Source of the DNA: Sphaerosporella brunnea
Lineage: Eukaryota; Ascomycota; Pezizomycetes; Pezizales; Pyronemataceae
Assembly (NCBI GenBank): GCA_008704415.1
Contig: VXIS01000511.1
Coordinates: 1 to 23,290, forward strand
Reading direction: 5' to 3'
DNA length: 23,290 nucleotides
Of this stretch, positions 1 through 9,017 are shown piece after piece (the first letter of the stretch is position 1; every line of letters starts with the position of its first letter). Both the position numbers and the translations under genes were made by a program. The notes beneath the pieces were generated by a model that did no database searches, was not told the DNA's origin, and was given only the letters and a program-made list of their open reading frames with translations.

Positions 1-291
1 GCTATGGTGTCCGTCCGTCCGACTGTTCACGTACCCTCATCCACCTCCTCAACGACGGCCAGGCAACTCTCGACTCCGCGCGACTATATATACCAGAATA
101 GTCTCCAATTAGTGATGGGACGCTGTTGGGCGGAGCGGGGGAGGCACTGCCTCCTGCGCCCGAGTGATCGAGTGATCGCGGATATTGGGGTTCGGGTTCG
201 TGTCTTGTACTCGCGGGTTCTGGGAGCGAGCCCTTCAATCCACTACACATCACTACCTCACATCTTTTGCTCGTTTGTGTCGTCGTCTCAA
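1..291. other. left-edge stretch, no gene recognised
   Basis: Open frames exist on both strands but none shows a recognisable domain. A TATATATA-type motif lies near 84-92. I see no repeat or RNA gene that I can support. Confidence 0.4.
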
Positions 292-1123
292 CAGACACGA
301 GCCGAGCCAGCTCGAGCCAGAAGCTCGAGCTGCCGAGCGGAGCCGAGCCGAGCCTTCGTCTTCTACGAGCCGAGGTGGCTTGAGCTGAGGGTGGAGGATC
401 GGCTCGAGCTAGCCCGAGTTTTCACCATGATCGGTGATTGGGGGTTCTGATGGGGCAGCGCGAGTGTTATACGATAAAAACAGATAATCATATACAAACT
501 TCGGGTAGCTTTTTTCCGTCACGCAACCCAATACTACCCATCTACCCATAACTACCAACTTTGTGCAGCTATGGCAGACAAATCGTGGGATACACTGGCT
601 CCGGATGAGCATGCTGATTTTGTTAAAAAGCTATCAGGGAACTGGGGTATACTCACTGAATGCTTGGTAATATCCCTCTAAACCACAAGCATCCTGGCTG
701 AGAGTCTTTTCTCCCAACCTGGAGATCTTATCTCCAAAAAGCGAAACAGGCTCTTAGAAACCTCAAGTAGCGCTTGCTTGTTGCTTAAAAGCTGGTTGGA
801 GCAGGATGATGTGGTGCGGTGGGAAGGTGAAACGTTAAGCAAGGAGGATGCTGGAGAGATCGACAGTGCGGTGAGCTTCCGGTTCCCGATGCCCATTAGA
901 AATCACTACTAGATAGGCACAACGATGCGGACGCCGAGGGATTGTAGTCAGTATATATTCGCAGATATTTTGTAATACTATTACAATTATGTGGTAAAGC
1001 AGAACAGCTCGAGCTGGCTCGAGCTGCCACCTAATGCTCGGACGCGAGCCCGAGCCTCCACCTCTACGAGCCGAGCCAGCTCCCGCTGGCCTTGGAGGAT
1101 TGATTCGAGCTGGCTCGTGTCTA
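292..1123 (+). mobile_element. decayed hAT-type DNA transposon remnant
   Basis: Two clusters rich in GAGCC/GCTCGAG motifs (about 292-420 and 1005-1120) flank a fragment of hAT transposase. Many hAT elements carry such subterminal repeats. The outer ends match as an inverted repeat: AGACACGAGCC from 293 is the reverse complement of the sequence ending at 1122, and after a 5-nt gap AGCTCGA also matches. The outermost base differs (C on the left, T on the right). No 8-bp target duplication is found directly outside, so the exact borders are inferred. The element is far too short to encode a full transposase and is either an internal deletion derivative or a relic. Confidence 0.55.
571..912 (+). 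pseudogene. hAT transposase C-terminal (dimerisation) fragment
   Basis: From the ATG at 571 one frame runs to a TAG at 910-912, interrupted by a single in-frame TAA at 679-681. After that stop the translation reads ILAESLFSQPGDLISKKRNR and then a leucine-rich helix ending in KSWLEQ. This is the hallmark of the hAT family C-terminal dimerisation domain (E-x-x-FS-x-x-GDL-x-x-KKRNRL, then LLKSWLE). Only about 110 codons remain, against several hundred in a full transposase, so the zinc finger and catalytic regions are missing. The GC-rich hAT-like subterminal repeats on both sides fit this assignment. It cannot encode an active enzyme. Identification of the family is secure; the start at 571 is uncertain. 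Confidence 0.75.
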
Positions 1124-1783
1124 TCACTACCTCCAATCTACCGTCGCTGTTGAGTATTCAATCCACAACGATCAATTGAGTCTTCTTGGGTACCGGGTTG
1201 CCTAAATCGAGCCGCTTGCTGCGCCGCCGCTGCAGGCTGAACTGAATGGATGATAAACTATCGGTCACGGATTCTCGGTTCCAGTTCCGCCGCGCGGGTC
1301 AAGGAGATCACGGCAATTGTTGTTGCGAACGGCAGGACTTCTGAGCCTGGTGAGGTGAGTGTCACTGCAGCGACCACATCCCACGTCTCTATTCTGCCCG
1401 TCATGTTTGAATTACCTCGCTGGACTACCACCACGGACAGTGTTGTGGTTGGACGTTGTGCGTTATCAACACATCGGCACTGAACACCTGATGGCTCACC
1501 CAGAGACGTGGTGAATCGGGCATCCGGCGTTGCCGTCAGTGTTTCAATCAATCTCACACGGTGCTTGGTAAAAGCTGTGGTTTATAATCACATCCCTGCC
1601 TTGATCGACTACCATTCGCACGGACGGGTTCACTCGTGGCAACTGGTTAATGGCGGCACCGCAAGGATCATGACAAGTAAAAATGCAGAGGTGCCACGGC
1701 TTCTGCCCCTTCGTTCTGTGGCCTCCGATACCGCCCTGCAGAGGACCCGCTGCTCATTCTTCCGCCTCTTACATCATTTGAAG
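1124..1783. other. no gene recognised
   Basis: Short open frames occur on both strands (for example 1258-1557 minus), without known motifs, conserved context or a credible start. I see nothing I can annotate here. Confidence 0.4.
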
Positions 1784-2215
1784 AGATCTCGGGTTTGGAC
1801 CGCACCTGATGCGCACCACCGCACTTGTCGTCCGCCCGGCGCCTCGTCCAGAGGAGGTATGGGCCGCTGGGGTCTTGCCTGTCCGCAGTGCGACGCAATG
1901 TACTTCTTCGTCTTGGCCGCCACGGAGTCTTGCCGCTTCCTTCGCCTGCAGTAGCTCCGGGGTAGCAGTGTTTGTTTGAGGTCCGCTTGTTTGGCCCGCG
2001 TGACCCTGCTGGCGATATGAGCCAGCGATGCGGATGTCGTCCGCGAAAGCCTTTTCATAACCGGCTTCCGCCGCTTCCTGGCGAGCTGATCGCCTACCGT
2101 ATGGCCAGGCACCCACCGGAATTCGGCCTCGCAACCGTGGATCTTCACAGCAGCTTCTGGATGACCAATTCGGGGTGGACTGGCCCGGCTTGAAGTGTTG
2201 GAGTCGTCCCAAGGC
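1784..2215 (-). pseudogene. Tad-like LINE pol 3' end relic (RNase H and C-terminal zinc region)
   Basis: On the minus strand three frames together keep the end of a non-LTR retrotransposon ORF2. At about 2115-2145 the reading EFRWVPGHTVGDQLARK matches the RNase H block WVPGH...AD-LAKEA. At about 1975-2035 SLAHIASRVTRAK matches the linker that follows it. At about 1795-1890 the pieces PSGPYLLWTRRRADDKC and WCASGAVQTRDLFK fall in two adjacent frames and match the C-terminal region with a CxWC...QTRxHLF pattern. At least two frameshifts separate the blocks, so it is dead. The rest of the element (endonuclease, reverse transcriptase) is not in the window. The family call rests on motif recognition and not on a search. 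Confidence 0.6.
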
Positions 2216-2464
2216 TGTGAAAACATAGACCATACGCAGGTTACTGCACATAGGAACACGCAACGTCTCCAATTGATATAAATCGCGGCTTCGATGTCGC
2301 ATGGTAGCTTTAGGGTAACCCTAATTTTGTCCGATAAGCTGGGGGGTACAACGGACATTTAATCATCGCCAGTTTGCACCCACGCAGCACCGCCCGCCAT
2401 ATAATAATAATAAAAAAAAGCCCCTCCATCATCCTCCATCGTCGTCCAGCTTCACCGATCTATA
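2216..2464. promoter_or_regulatory. upstream region of the AT-hook gene, A/T-rich TATA-like run
   Basis: An ATATAATAATAATAAAAAAAA-like run at about 2399-2420 lies 45-65 bp before the ATG at 2465, followed by a C/T-rich stretch, as is common in fungal promoters. No gene is seen here. Confidence 0.35.
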
Positions 2465-3371
2465 ATGGCTAGACACAAAGCCCCCGCCATCCCGCACACG
2501 CGCGCTGCGATCCGCAGACACCACCTGCTGCACCCTGCCGCTGGCCGACGAGCTGTCCCGGCGCCAAAGCCCGCGCACACGCCGAAGAAGCGTGGTCGAA
2601 AAGCGAAGCAGGCGCCTGCATCTGCACCGGTAGCGAAGACGGGACAAGCACGCGATCAACCTGGCATCGCATGCGGCGACCCTTTGAACGCAACCCCATA
2701 GCCAACCGAGATCCCGGCGGCGAGTTTTGCACTCGGAGATCCTTTCCCGTCAACCACCACCAGCTCGGAGAGTGTTGGCAGGCCGAACCAAATTCCCGCG
2801 AAACCAATCCAGCAACTTTCTTCCCCGCACGCTGGTTCGACCTCCTAAGGCTGTTGCTGCAGCTGGGGTTGACACTGTCACCCACCATGCCAACATGTCG
2901 ATGGAAAACAGCGCCACGGCAAACAAGTACGTGCATCCATCGCTGGCAGGGATAGCATCAGCGGTGCCAGAGTCGGCGGCACAGAAAAAGAGAGGAAGGC
3001 CAGCGAAGACCACTCTCCGTGGAGCCGGCGAAGATACCATGGTAGCTACGACTCGCCAGGCAACTTGCAATAGCGAAGCCGCAGCAACAAGGAGAAACCC
3101 AGGACGGCTGCGCAAGCCTTCCATGACGGCAGCACCCACCATCTCTCTCGCCGCTTTGCATGGACACGCCCCACGCGCCGAGCTCCCGTCGCTGATTGTT
3201 GTTCTGAAGGTTCGCACCGTTGGCGCTGGTGTTGCAGGCGATATATCTGGCGCAGTGGTAAGCGAACAGATGGAAGCGACAGCGGTGGCCACGGGTACTG
3301 TCCCTGTTGTAGGCACGACAGCACCGAGGAGGAAGCGTGGAAGGCCACGTAAGGCTCAGGCCTTGCAGTAA
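2465..3371 (+). pseudogene. AT-hook (HMGA-like) DNA-binding protein, broken
   Basis: The frame from the ATG at 2465 and a second frame ending in TAA at 3369-3371 carry several AT-hook cores: KKRGRKAKQ at 2585-2611, KKRGRPAK at 2985-3008, a weak NPGRLRKP near 3090-3115, and KRGRPRKA at about 3333-3356. AT-hooks bind the minor groove of A/T-rich DNA and usually sit in nuclear chromatin proteins. Between the hooks the protein is Ala/Pro/Thr-rich. The first frame meets TAG at 2699-2701. Beyond it the same frame stays plausible until TAA near 2850, and then the downstream hooks are in another frame, implying a frameshift near 2830-2850. A 72-nt phase-0 intron (GT at 2630, AG at 2700-2701) would remove the TAG exactly, but its splice sites are weak. 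Either a decayed gene or a spliced one with introns I cannot fix. Confidence 0.5.
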
Positions 3372-3788
3372 GCGAATAGTAACGGGGATAAGCGCTCTGT
3401 GGTTTATCTGCCGTACTCTGATTTGTAGCGGGAAACATCACTTGTTCTTTTCATAAGCTCCACAGTGATGCAAATGAAAACGCCCGTAAGCACTTGATAG
3501 TTGTTGTGAAGTTTGTCCCCCAAACTCCGAGCAGTCCACAGCACCTTTCAGCCACGAGGAATGAACAACTACGATCCATACATGAGAAAACCGCTTCTGT
3601 TCTGCTGTTAAGAAGAGTGGACAACACACGCCGATCCACTGTAATCATTTTGTTTGCCGGCGACTGTCTCACAGCCCCGGCACTGTGCTTGGTGGCGTCA
3701 TTGCGAGACCCTCTGAGACGGCGACATCAATGAGGGTTCCCAAACGCGAGGTGCGGGACGATCACACAATGGCGATTCCGGCGCCAAA
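3372..3788. other. no gene recognised
   Basis: Short frames on both strands, none with motifs. I see no repeat or RNA gene. Confidence 0.4.
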
Positions 3789-4183
3789 ATGACACGACGC
3801 CCCAACGACTCCCTTTTTCACGTGCCAACAGCTATCGCTCGCGGGAAGGATATCCACCGATCATCTCCCCAAACGCAGGTATGTAAATCGCAGCTCACAT
3901 TCGGCCAGCGCAGCACGAACATCGGCGGTAAGCTGACACGAAGGCCGCCATTTGCAATATTTGTAGTTGTAGCGGTGCGAACAAACAGGTGCAGCAGCAC
4001 CAGCAGACCCAACGAAAAGCGTGGCGATGTGACCAAGTTGTAGTGAAGGAACCGACCCCGATGACTAGCGCGAGTTGTGCGGTGTGTTCCTCATCGGTAG
4101 CCGAGAGATCGTGTTATTCGTTTTGCTCAAAGTGTCGTCGTTGGGATTTTTACAAGACAGAAGAGTACATAAATGCGCCATGA
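3789..4183 (+). CDS. possible two-exon small Cys-rich protein
   Basis: ATG at 3789 opens 30 codons ending at 3878. A possible intron follows (3879-3943, 65 nt) with donor GTATGT, branch-like GCTGAC and acceptor AAG, all close to the fungal consensus. Splicing is phase 0 and joins a frame that runs to TGA at 4181-4183, giving 109 aa. The second exon is Cys-rich: CNICSC near its start, then SCAVC, and SFCSKC about ten residues later, a spacing that could bind zinc. About 70 bp further on, another frame (4176-4265) reads coherently and ends at GTTTGT, which could be a further exon. I do not recognise the family. It may be a truncated or decayed zinc-binding protein; without transcript data the model is tentative. 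Confidence 0.3.
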
Positions 4184-4265
4184 CAATAAGCTGACCGCTG
4201 ATACGCACAAGTCCCTGTGCGAGCAGTTCCAGGGAACCTACAGACTGCTGGCCCGTAGTCCGCAG

Positions 4266-5114
4266 GTTTGTTTTACACTCATTTTCTTTTCCCTGCCTCG
4301 GGTTTTATCGCCTCAAGCCTTGTTTCGCTGCACTGCCAGTTAGCAAAGCACTTGTTGCAGTCTACCTAAACTCGGGACACACCTGACGAGGTTCCTTGCC
4401 GCAATCGGTTCGTTGTGACGTGCAATTATCTCCAGCCCGATTCGCGTAGCGGTTACGTGTGAGCGGACCTCCAAAAGCGGTCGATCGCGCCTGGACAGCA
4501 ACCAACCTCTTGATGCAGTTGAAGAGCAGGCACAGCAAGTATCGATTCTACGTGTGCGGGCCATACATCACCCCACGGAACTAAAAAACTGCTTGTCTCA
4601 ACATTGCCCGCACGCCACCGCGTAGACAGTGCTTCGCGCGTGCTCGCAGGCTAGGCCTTTCGCGGGTCGATATGCAAAAGCATCAACACTGGCCGTATGC
4701 ATGACAGAGCCGAAGAGAGAGAGCGTTGGGGTTAGGTTTGGAAAGAAAAGCGAAAGGACGGAAACGAAACCAGGACCATTGGTTGTGTTCAACACACTAA
4801 GACGTGTTTGTATGTAAAGGTACAGAGTGATCACCAGTGAAGCAACAATGGTGGCCAGCTCATGCAGGCCACAGCCATCCGGCCGGGCTGCGAGTTGAAA
4901 ACCCGGGCTTCCTGTTTGATCAATTCAACGCAGCCCGATGCAGCCAGCCTGGCTGCCTGGGTATTGACAACATCGCCTACGACGCCATCCCCATAACAGC
5001 TACAGCAAAGACCTTCCCAATGCGGCGTCGCAAACCCTGCACCTCGGCCACTCCCTCCCTGCCTCCACACCATCCAACCGACCTCCCACAACACACCACG
5101 CCTACCTCGATACC
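4266..5114. other. no gene recognised; C-rich leader before 5115
   Basis: No supported coding frame. The last ~70 bp before the ATG at 5115 are C/A-rich (CCACACCATCC, CACAACACACC), typical of a fungal 5' untranslated region, and the start has A at -3. Confidence 0.4.
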
Positions 5115-5991
5115 ATGCCTTCTCAACTTTCCCGTCTCCCGAACGAAGTCCAAGACCAGATCTACAGCGTCTCACTGCTGGAAGCCCGTTGGGGCATGAT
5201 TCTGTCACATTTTACGTTCGGCAAGGAGCCCCGCCACTCAGGCCAACGGGCGACACACTTTCACCTTGGGCGAGACAGACAAAGTCTGGGTGCAGCGTGC
5301 CTTGACGCTGCGTGGCGGTATCGACAGTCTTTTGGCAAGATTGGCAGTGAGAGGGGTGGTACGCCAACGAGGATGGGTGGAACCACGACCTCGGAATCCA
5401 CGGCGCAGGCGGCCTCACCCGCCGCCGGCCGCAGTTGTTGCCGGCGTGCTTTGATGCCCGCGCAGTGGAAACCCTGCGTTTGTTGTTGGAGTACGTTTCG
5501 CGGTGGCAACCACACGCTGCAGGCCCCAAGGAGCAGTTGAGCCCCAACCGACTGCAGCAATGTCGCAAGCGGCGACTGTCGGCGAGTTTCACCCGTTCGG
5601 CCCCCTTCACACGGCGGCATTCTACGCACAGCTGCGGACCCTCAGCCTCCTTCTCGAGCACGTTGCGAACAATCTTACAGGCGGCGGGTGCGCGGGGTGC
5701 GGGTTGGCAAATTGCGGCCCGGATGATGGCAAGAACCGCGTCAACTGGCGTGGGGGCACTTTTCGCCTGCACATCTGCACATCGCGGCTGAGAGAATACA
5801 GACCAACACACCTGAAAACATTGCTCAGTCTCGTCGTCTGCTGCAGGGCCCCGGTGCACTGGGACTACGACGATTGCCTCTGGCCGTACGGGAACAACCG
5901 GATCGTCAGGAAATGGTGCCAATATATCGACCAGGCCGGCATGCATCGGAGAAATGTAACATCCACCATGATCACCGATTTCATATACTGA
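5115..5991 (+). pseudogene. F-box-like/ankyrin-repeat protein, pseudogene
   Basis: ATG 5115 begins MPSQLSRLPNEVQDQI, resembling the start of fungal F-box domains (LPxEVxxxI). The coding signal then jumps frame repeatedly. WVQRALTLRGGIDSLLARL (about 5285-5345), PACFDARAVETLRLLLEY (about 5440-5494), GPLHTAAFYAQLRTLSLLLE (about 5600-5660), TFRLHICTSRLREYRPTHLK (about 5758-5815) and LPLAVREQPDRQEMV (about 5875-5920) all match ankyrin helices (the PLHxAA...xxxLLLEHGA consensus), but they fall in three frames. TGA at 5989-5991 ends one of them. F-box/ankyrin proteins usually act as substrate adaptors in SCF ubiquitin ligases. With at least three frameshifts it cannot encode a working protein. The ankyrin call is firm; the F-box call is weaker. 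Confidence 0.6.
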
Positions 5992-6260
5992 CAGACAACC
6001 AGAACCGCATGACCATAGCTAAAAGGTACGGCGATTTCGGCCTTACTCCGCCGGGTAAGAACAAGCGGAAGCTCCATGTTCTGCTCGTCAAGTTCATCGT
6101 CGACCAGGGCTGGCAGATCTACCATCCCACGCCGCATTCCGGTTTGGCCAGGCCCACCATTTATGCGTGTGCCCCCACGAGCACCACTATCGTCAAGCCT
6201 AGTCTTACGTGGACCCAACAACCGCAAGTACATCATGCGCAACCAGGGCTTCAAAAACAC

Positions 6261-6768
6261 GGATGATATCTCGCAGGCGGGCGGAGAGGAGGACGGCGTG
6301 CGGCGTTGGGGACAAACCGCGCAGGAGAGTGAAACATGGATCGTATCTCGCAGGCGAGCGGAGCGGAGGAGGAGGCGTACGACGACATGCGGCGTTGGGG
6401 ACAAACCGCGCAGGAGAGTGAAACACGGATGACATCTCGCAGGAGGGCGGAGAGGAGGACGGCGTGCGGCGTTGGGGACAAACCGCGCAGGAGAGTGAAA
6501 CATGGATCGTATCTCGCAGGCGAGCGGAGCGGAGGAGGAGGCGTACGACGACATGCGGCGTTGGGGACAAACCGCGCAGGAGAGTGAAACATGGATGATA
6601 TCTCGCATGCGAGCGGAGCGGAGGAGGAGGTGTACGACGACGTGCGGCGTTGGGGACAAGCCGCGCAGGAGAGTGAAACATGGATGATATCTCGCAGGCG
6701 AGCGGAGCGGACGAGGAGGTGTACGACGGCGTGCGGCGTTCGGGACAAGCCGCGCAGGAGTGTGTCAG
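6261..6768. repeat. tandem array, six units of 77 or 89 bp
   Basis: Units start at GGAT near 6261, 6338, 6427, 6504, 6593 and 6682, with lengths 77, 89, 77, 89, 89 and about 87. Short and long units differ by 12 bp near the middle. Units 1+2 and 3+4 form a near-identical 166-bp higher-order pair. The core shared by all is TCTCGCAGG...GCGTTGGGGACAA...CGCGCAGGAG. Lengths are not multiples of three, so each unit shifts the frame and the long minus-strand open frames across it are a by-product. The last unit loses its 3' end at about 6760, where a possible LTR begins. Confidence 0.95.
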
Positions 6769-6770
6769 GT

Positions 6771-7116
6771 TGTTGCGGGGCAGGCGTTAGGCGTTTCGTT
6801 TGTATACCGCCAGGCTGTTGTGGGTGTGGTGCTTGATATCGAATGGGGAATTCGATTCGCCGGCACACGGAACGTTGGGAGCGCTGAAAATGATGGTATG
6901 CGGTTACTGATTGTTGAAATTCGCTGTATTTTTGCTTTGCGAGCACATGTATAAAGAGGGTGGTTGCGCCAGGTAACAGGGCGCTATTGTAACTTGAGCG
7001 GTTGTTTCAGGAGGAGTTCCTGCTTTACCTCTACATAATCAACGAAGTAACCCACACTGTAAGATCTCGCTGTCCGATTCCAAGCCGAAACCGCTGCAGA
7101 GGTTCCAATTTCAACA
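6771..7116 (+). mobile_element. possible copia-type LTR (relic)
   Basis: Begins TGTTG and ends TTTCAACA, like the two firm copia LTRs in this window, and is directly followed by a half-tRNA-type PBS. A GTATAAAG box lies at about 6951-6958. The left border is not certain (a TGTCAGG start at 6763 is an alternative) and no second LTR is seen. Confidence 0.4.
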
Positions 7117-7151
7117 GATTATGAGCCCTCTCGCGCTCTCGTGAAGAAGCC
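7117..7151 (+). mobile_element. copia PBS/leader relic
   Basis: After CAACA the sequence GATTATGAGCCCTCTCGCGC closely follows the PBS and leader of the intact copia element (from 14855), including the next bases CTC..TGAA.AA. No gag homology is recognised downstream. Confidence 0.6.
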
Positions 7152-7689
7152 GCTCGTCGAATACGGAAATCCACAACAAACCCGGTACCTTCATAAGATC
7201 GTCAACAACCATCAAACCGTGAACACACCCTTCGCAAACTCGCTACTTGACCACTCCTCAACCTCGTTGAAATTCACCGTAAGGTGCAAGATGCCATCCC
7301 GCATGCGCTTTCGGTCGCGCGAATCTTGAATCTCTCAGCATCACAATCTGCAAGGTGCTACGAATTCCGGCTCATACCAGTGGTGCAATGATTGGATGCG
7401 GGCGACGGCAAAAGTGCGGCGGATCAACAAGGTTTTTGATTGCGATCGGCACCGGAGATTTTGGTGAACCGTCGGGAGAGCACGACCATGACAAAGATCT
7501 GCGCTTTTAGCGTCGCCGCGGATGACAGGGCCTGGGTGGCACATATCAGATATCCAGGCCGGCCCGAACCTATCAGGCTGCCCCAACCGTCGGCCCGACC
7601 TGTTGGGCCCATTTGGGCTGGCAGGCGCCCGGACTATTGGAACCCCTGGCAGCTAACAGTCGCCGTCTTGTCGCTTGGCCAACCTGCCG
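7152..7689. other. no gene recognised
   Basis: No supported frame. It could be body sequence of the copia relic on its left or of the LINE relic on its right, but no motif shows this. Confidence 0.35.
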
Positions 7690-7960
7690 GCTCTGGCGAT
7701 GTAGTGCCGATCATGTGGTGGGATTCCGACTGGGACTGGCAGCTGGCCGCACCCTTGAAGAAGCCGTCGGCCTACTCGTTGCCGGGGACATCCTTGTGGC
7801 CTTGTGTCCGGTGGAACTCCATGGTCTAACCCGCGTCCAGATGGGCGCTTCTGGCAGGTGCGATCGAGGGGACGATCCACTGGCCAGGCCCCGGCCTGGT
7901 GTCCTGTAGTCTTCGAAGGGCTGCCTGCACGTTTTCGGCCCAATTTCCTGGCGTCAATAG
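7690..7960 (-). pseudogene. second LINE RNase H relic
   Basis: Minus-strand reading across TAG stops at about 7826-7828 and 7768-7770 gives LRRLQDTRPGPGQWIV, then MEFHRTQGHKDVPGNE, then ADGFFKGAA. This matches the end of LINE RNase H (GQ-IV..., hydrophobic-x-FxW-x-x-GH-x-x-V-x-GNE-x-AD-x-x-AKEAA). The usual WVPGH has become RTQGH. All blocks are in one frame, so decay is mainly by substitution. It is not a copy of the relic at 1784-2215, whose spacing after the GH motif differs. Confidence 0.55.
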
Positions 7961-8550
7961 AAAAACGTAATGGTTGTTGCTACCATCCCGAGTGGGAAAA
8001 CGAAAAGGAATTATACCAATGATTACACGATGACAGAATATCACAAATCCGAGAGCACAATGCAAAACGTTACCTACCGCTCTAGTTGCATTTTGCCACA
8101 AGCGCTGGGGGGTGTCCTTGACACGTTGCGGCGAAGGGGCAGCCGGACTGGCCGGTCTATTGCCAGCCCTGTGATTCAACGTGCTGTCGCGTCGAACCAC
8201 TTGCCATCCATATTTACTGCCCGCTAAACGGTACGTGGCATTATATTTGGGCGCCGGTAAAATTCCGTTATTAACGTGATAATACGGTACGTGAACTCAT
8301 GTTCAGTCGATGAACTGTCTCTACAAATGTAGCAGCGCAGTCGCTCCGCAGTATTGTCGCTAAAACCCCGCAACGGCTTCGCTCCAGATGGTAGCGTTCT
8401 CTTCGCTTGAGTCTCCAGCAGCCGCCACACCGGTAAGTTCCACCGCCACCGTAAAACGCCACCGCAAAACCCTACCGGAAAACGACGCACCAACTACTCT
8501 ATATAGGGATAGATAGCTTTCAGATACAATGAATAATAGACCAAACATAG
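7961..8550. other. no gene recognised
   Basis: No supported frame. The last ~130 bp lie downstream (on the minus strand) of the broken gene copy at 8551-8877 and do not match the downstream part of the intact copy. Confidence 0.35.
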
Positions 8551-8877
8551 TCCACATCACACCTGCCATGGTGCTGGGTCGGCTCCGAGGGAAGTGACGA
8601 CGCACCCACAGCACCTCCACGCTGCGAGTCGTCGGAGGCGCCTTGGTGACTGCGTTGGCGCTGGTGGATGGTGGTGCGGGCTCGTGGTTGCTCTCGAAAT
8701 CGGAACCGGAGTCCCCCGTAAGGTTAATTCAATCTGCTGCGGTGTCGGATCCGGAAAACCTCGCCTTCTTGCGGAACCGCGGGCACGTAGTGGGGTTGTA
8801 CTCGTCGGCGTCGTCGATGTCGGAGGACGTTTGTGGGAGGTGTGTGGCGGCTTGTGCGAACCCTTGGGTGTCGTCAT
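8551..8877 (-). pseudogene. broken paralogue of the 9829-10449 gene
   Basis: ATG at 8877 gives MTTPKGSHKPPHTSHKR, close to the N-terminus of the 206-aa protein. The matching acidic segment SSDIDDADEYNP and PRFRKKARF then lies in another frame (about 8729-8830), and the block RRHFPRSRPSTMAGVMWT in a third (about 8555-8610). Similarity stops after GVMWT at about 8551, so the C-terminal half is absent. The TATATAAATA box (8925-8934) and the upstream GTCC...GGCC element are kept. It is a truncated, frameshifted duplicate. Confidence 0.75.
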
Positions 8878-8924
8878 GGTGGTGGATGCGTGAAAGGATT
8901 GTACTCGAGACCTTGGAAATCTGG

Positions 8925-8934
8925 TATTTATATA
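8925..8934 (-). promoter_or_regulatory. TATA box of the broken paralogue
   Basis: TATATAAATA on the minus strand, 48 bp before the ATG, in the same place as in the intact copy. Confidence 0.6.
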
Positions 8935-9017
8935 CTAGTCGGGGTCCAGACTGCGCGGCCCCATTCACCCTCATCGTGGGTTGAGTTGCCAATGAAGCTG
9001 GGCTGGCGCTGCTCTTG

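Larger units (their letters stand above)
8551..9017. repeat. direct duplication, copy A (gene plus promoter)
   Basis: Matches 10125-10589 in the same orientation over almost the same length (467 against 465 bp). Shared landmarks are TCCACATCACACCTGCCATG, the GTGTCGTCATGGTGGTGGATG start region, TATTTATATA, GTCCAGACTGCGCGG and CTGGCGCTGCTCTTG. Divergence includes short indels. Confidence 0.85.

Noticed and set aside
6261..6768. CRISPR-like regular repeats
   Set aside because: The units are contiguous and similar over their whole length, with no unique spacers, and the sequence is fungal.
5865..6946. Several long minus-strand open frames across the tandem array
   Set aside because: They repeat the same peptide in shifted frames because the unit length is 2 mod 3. 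They extend from repeat composition rather than from a gene.
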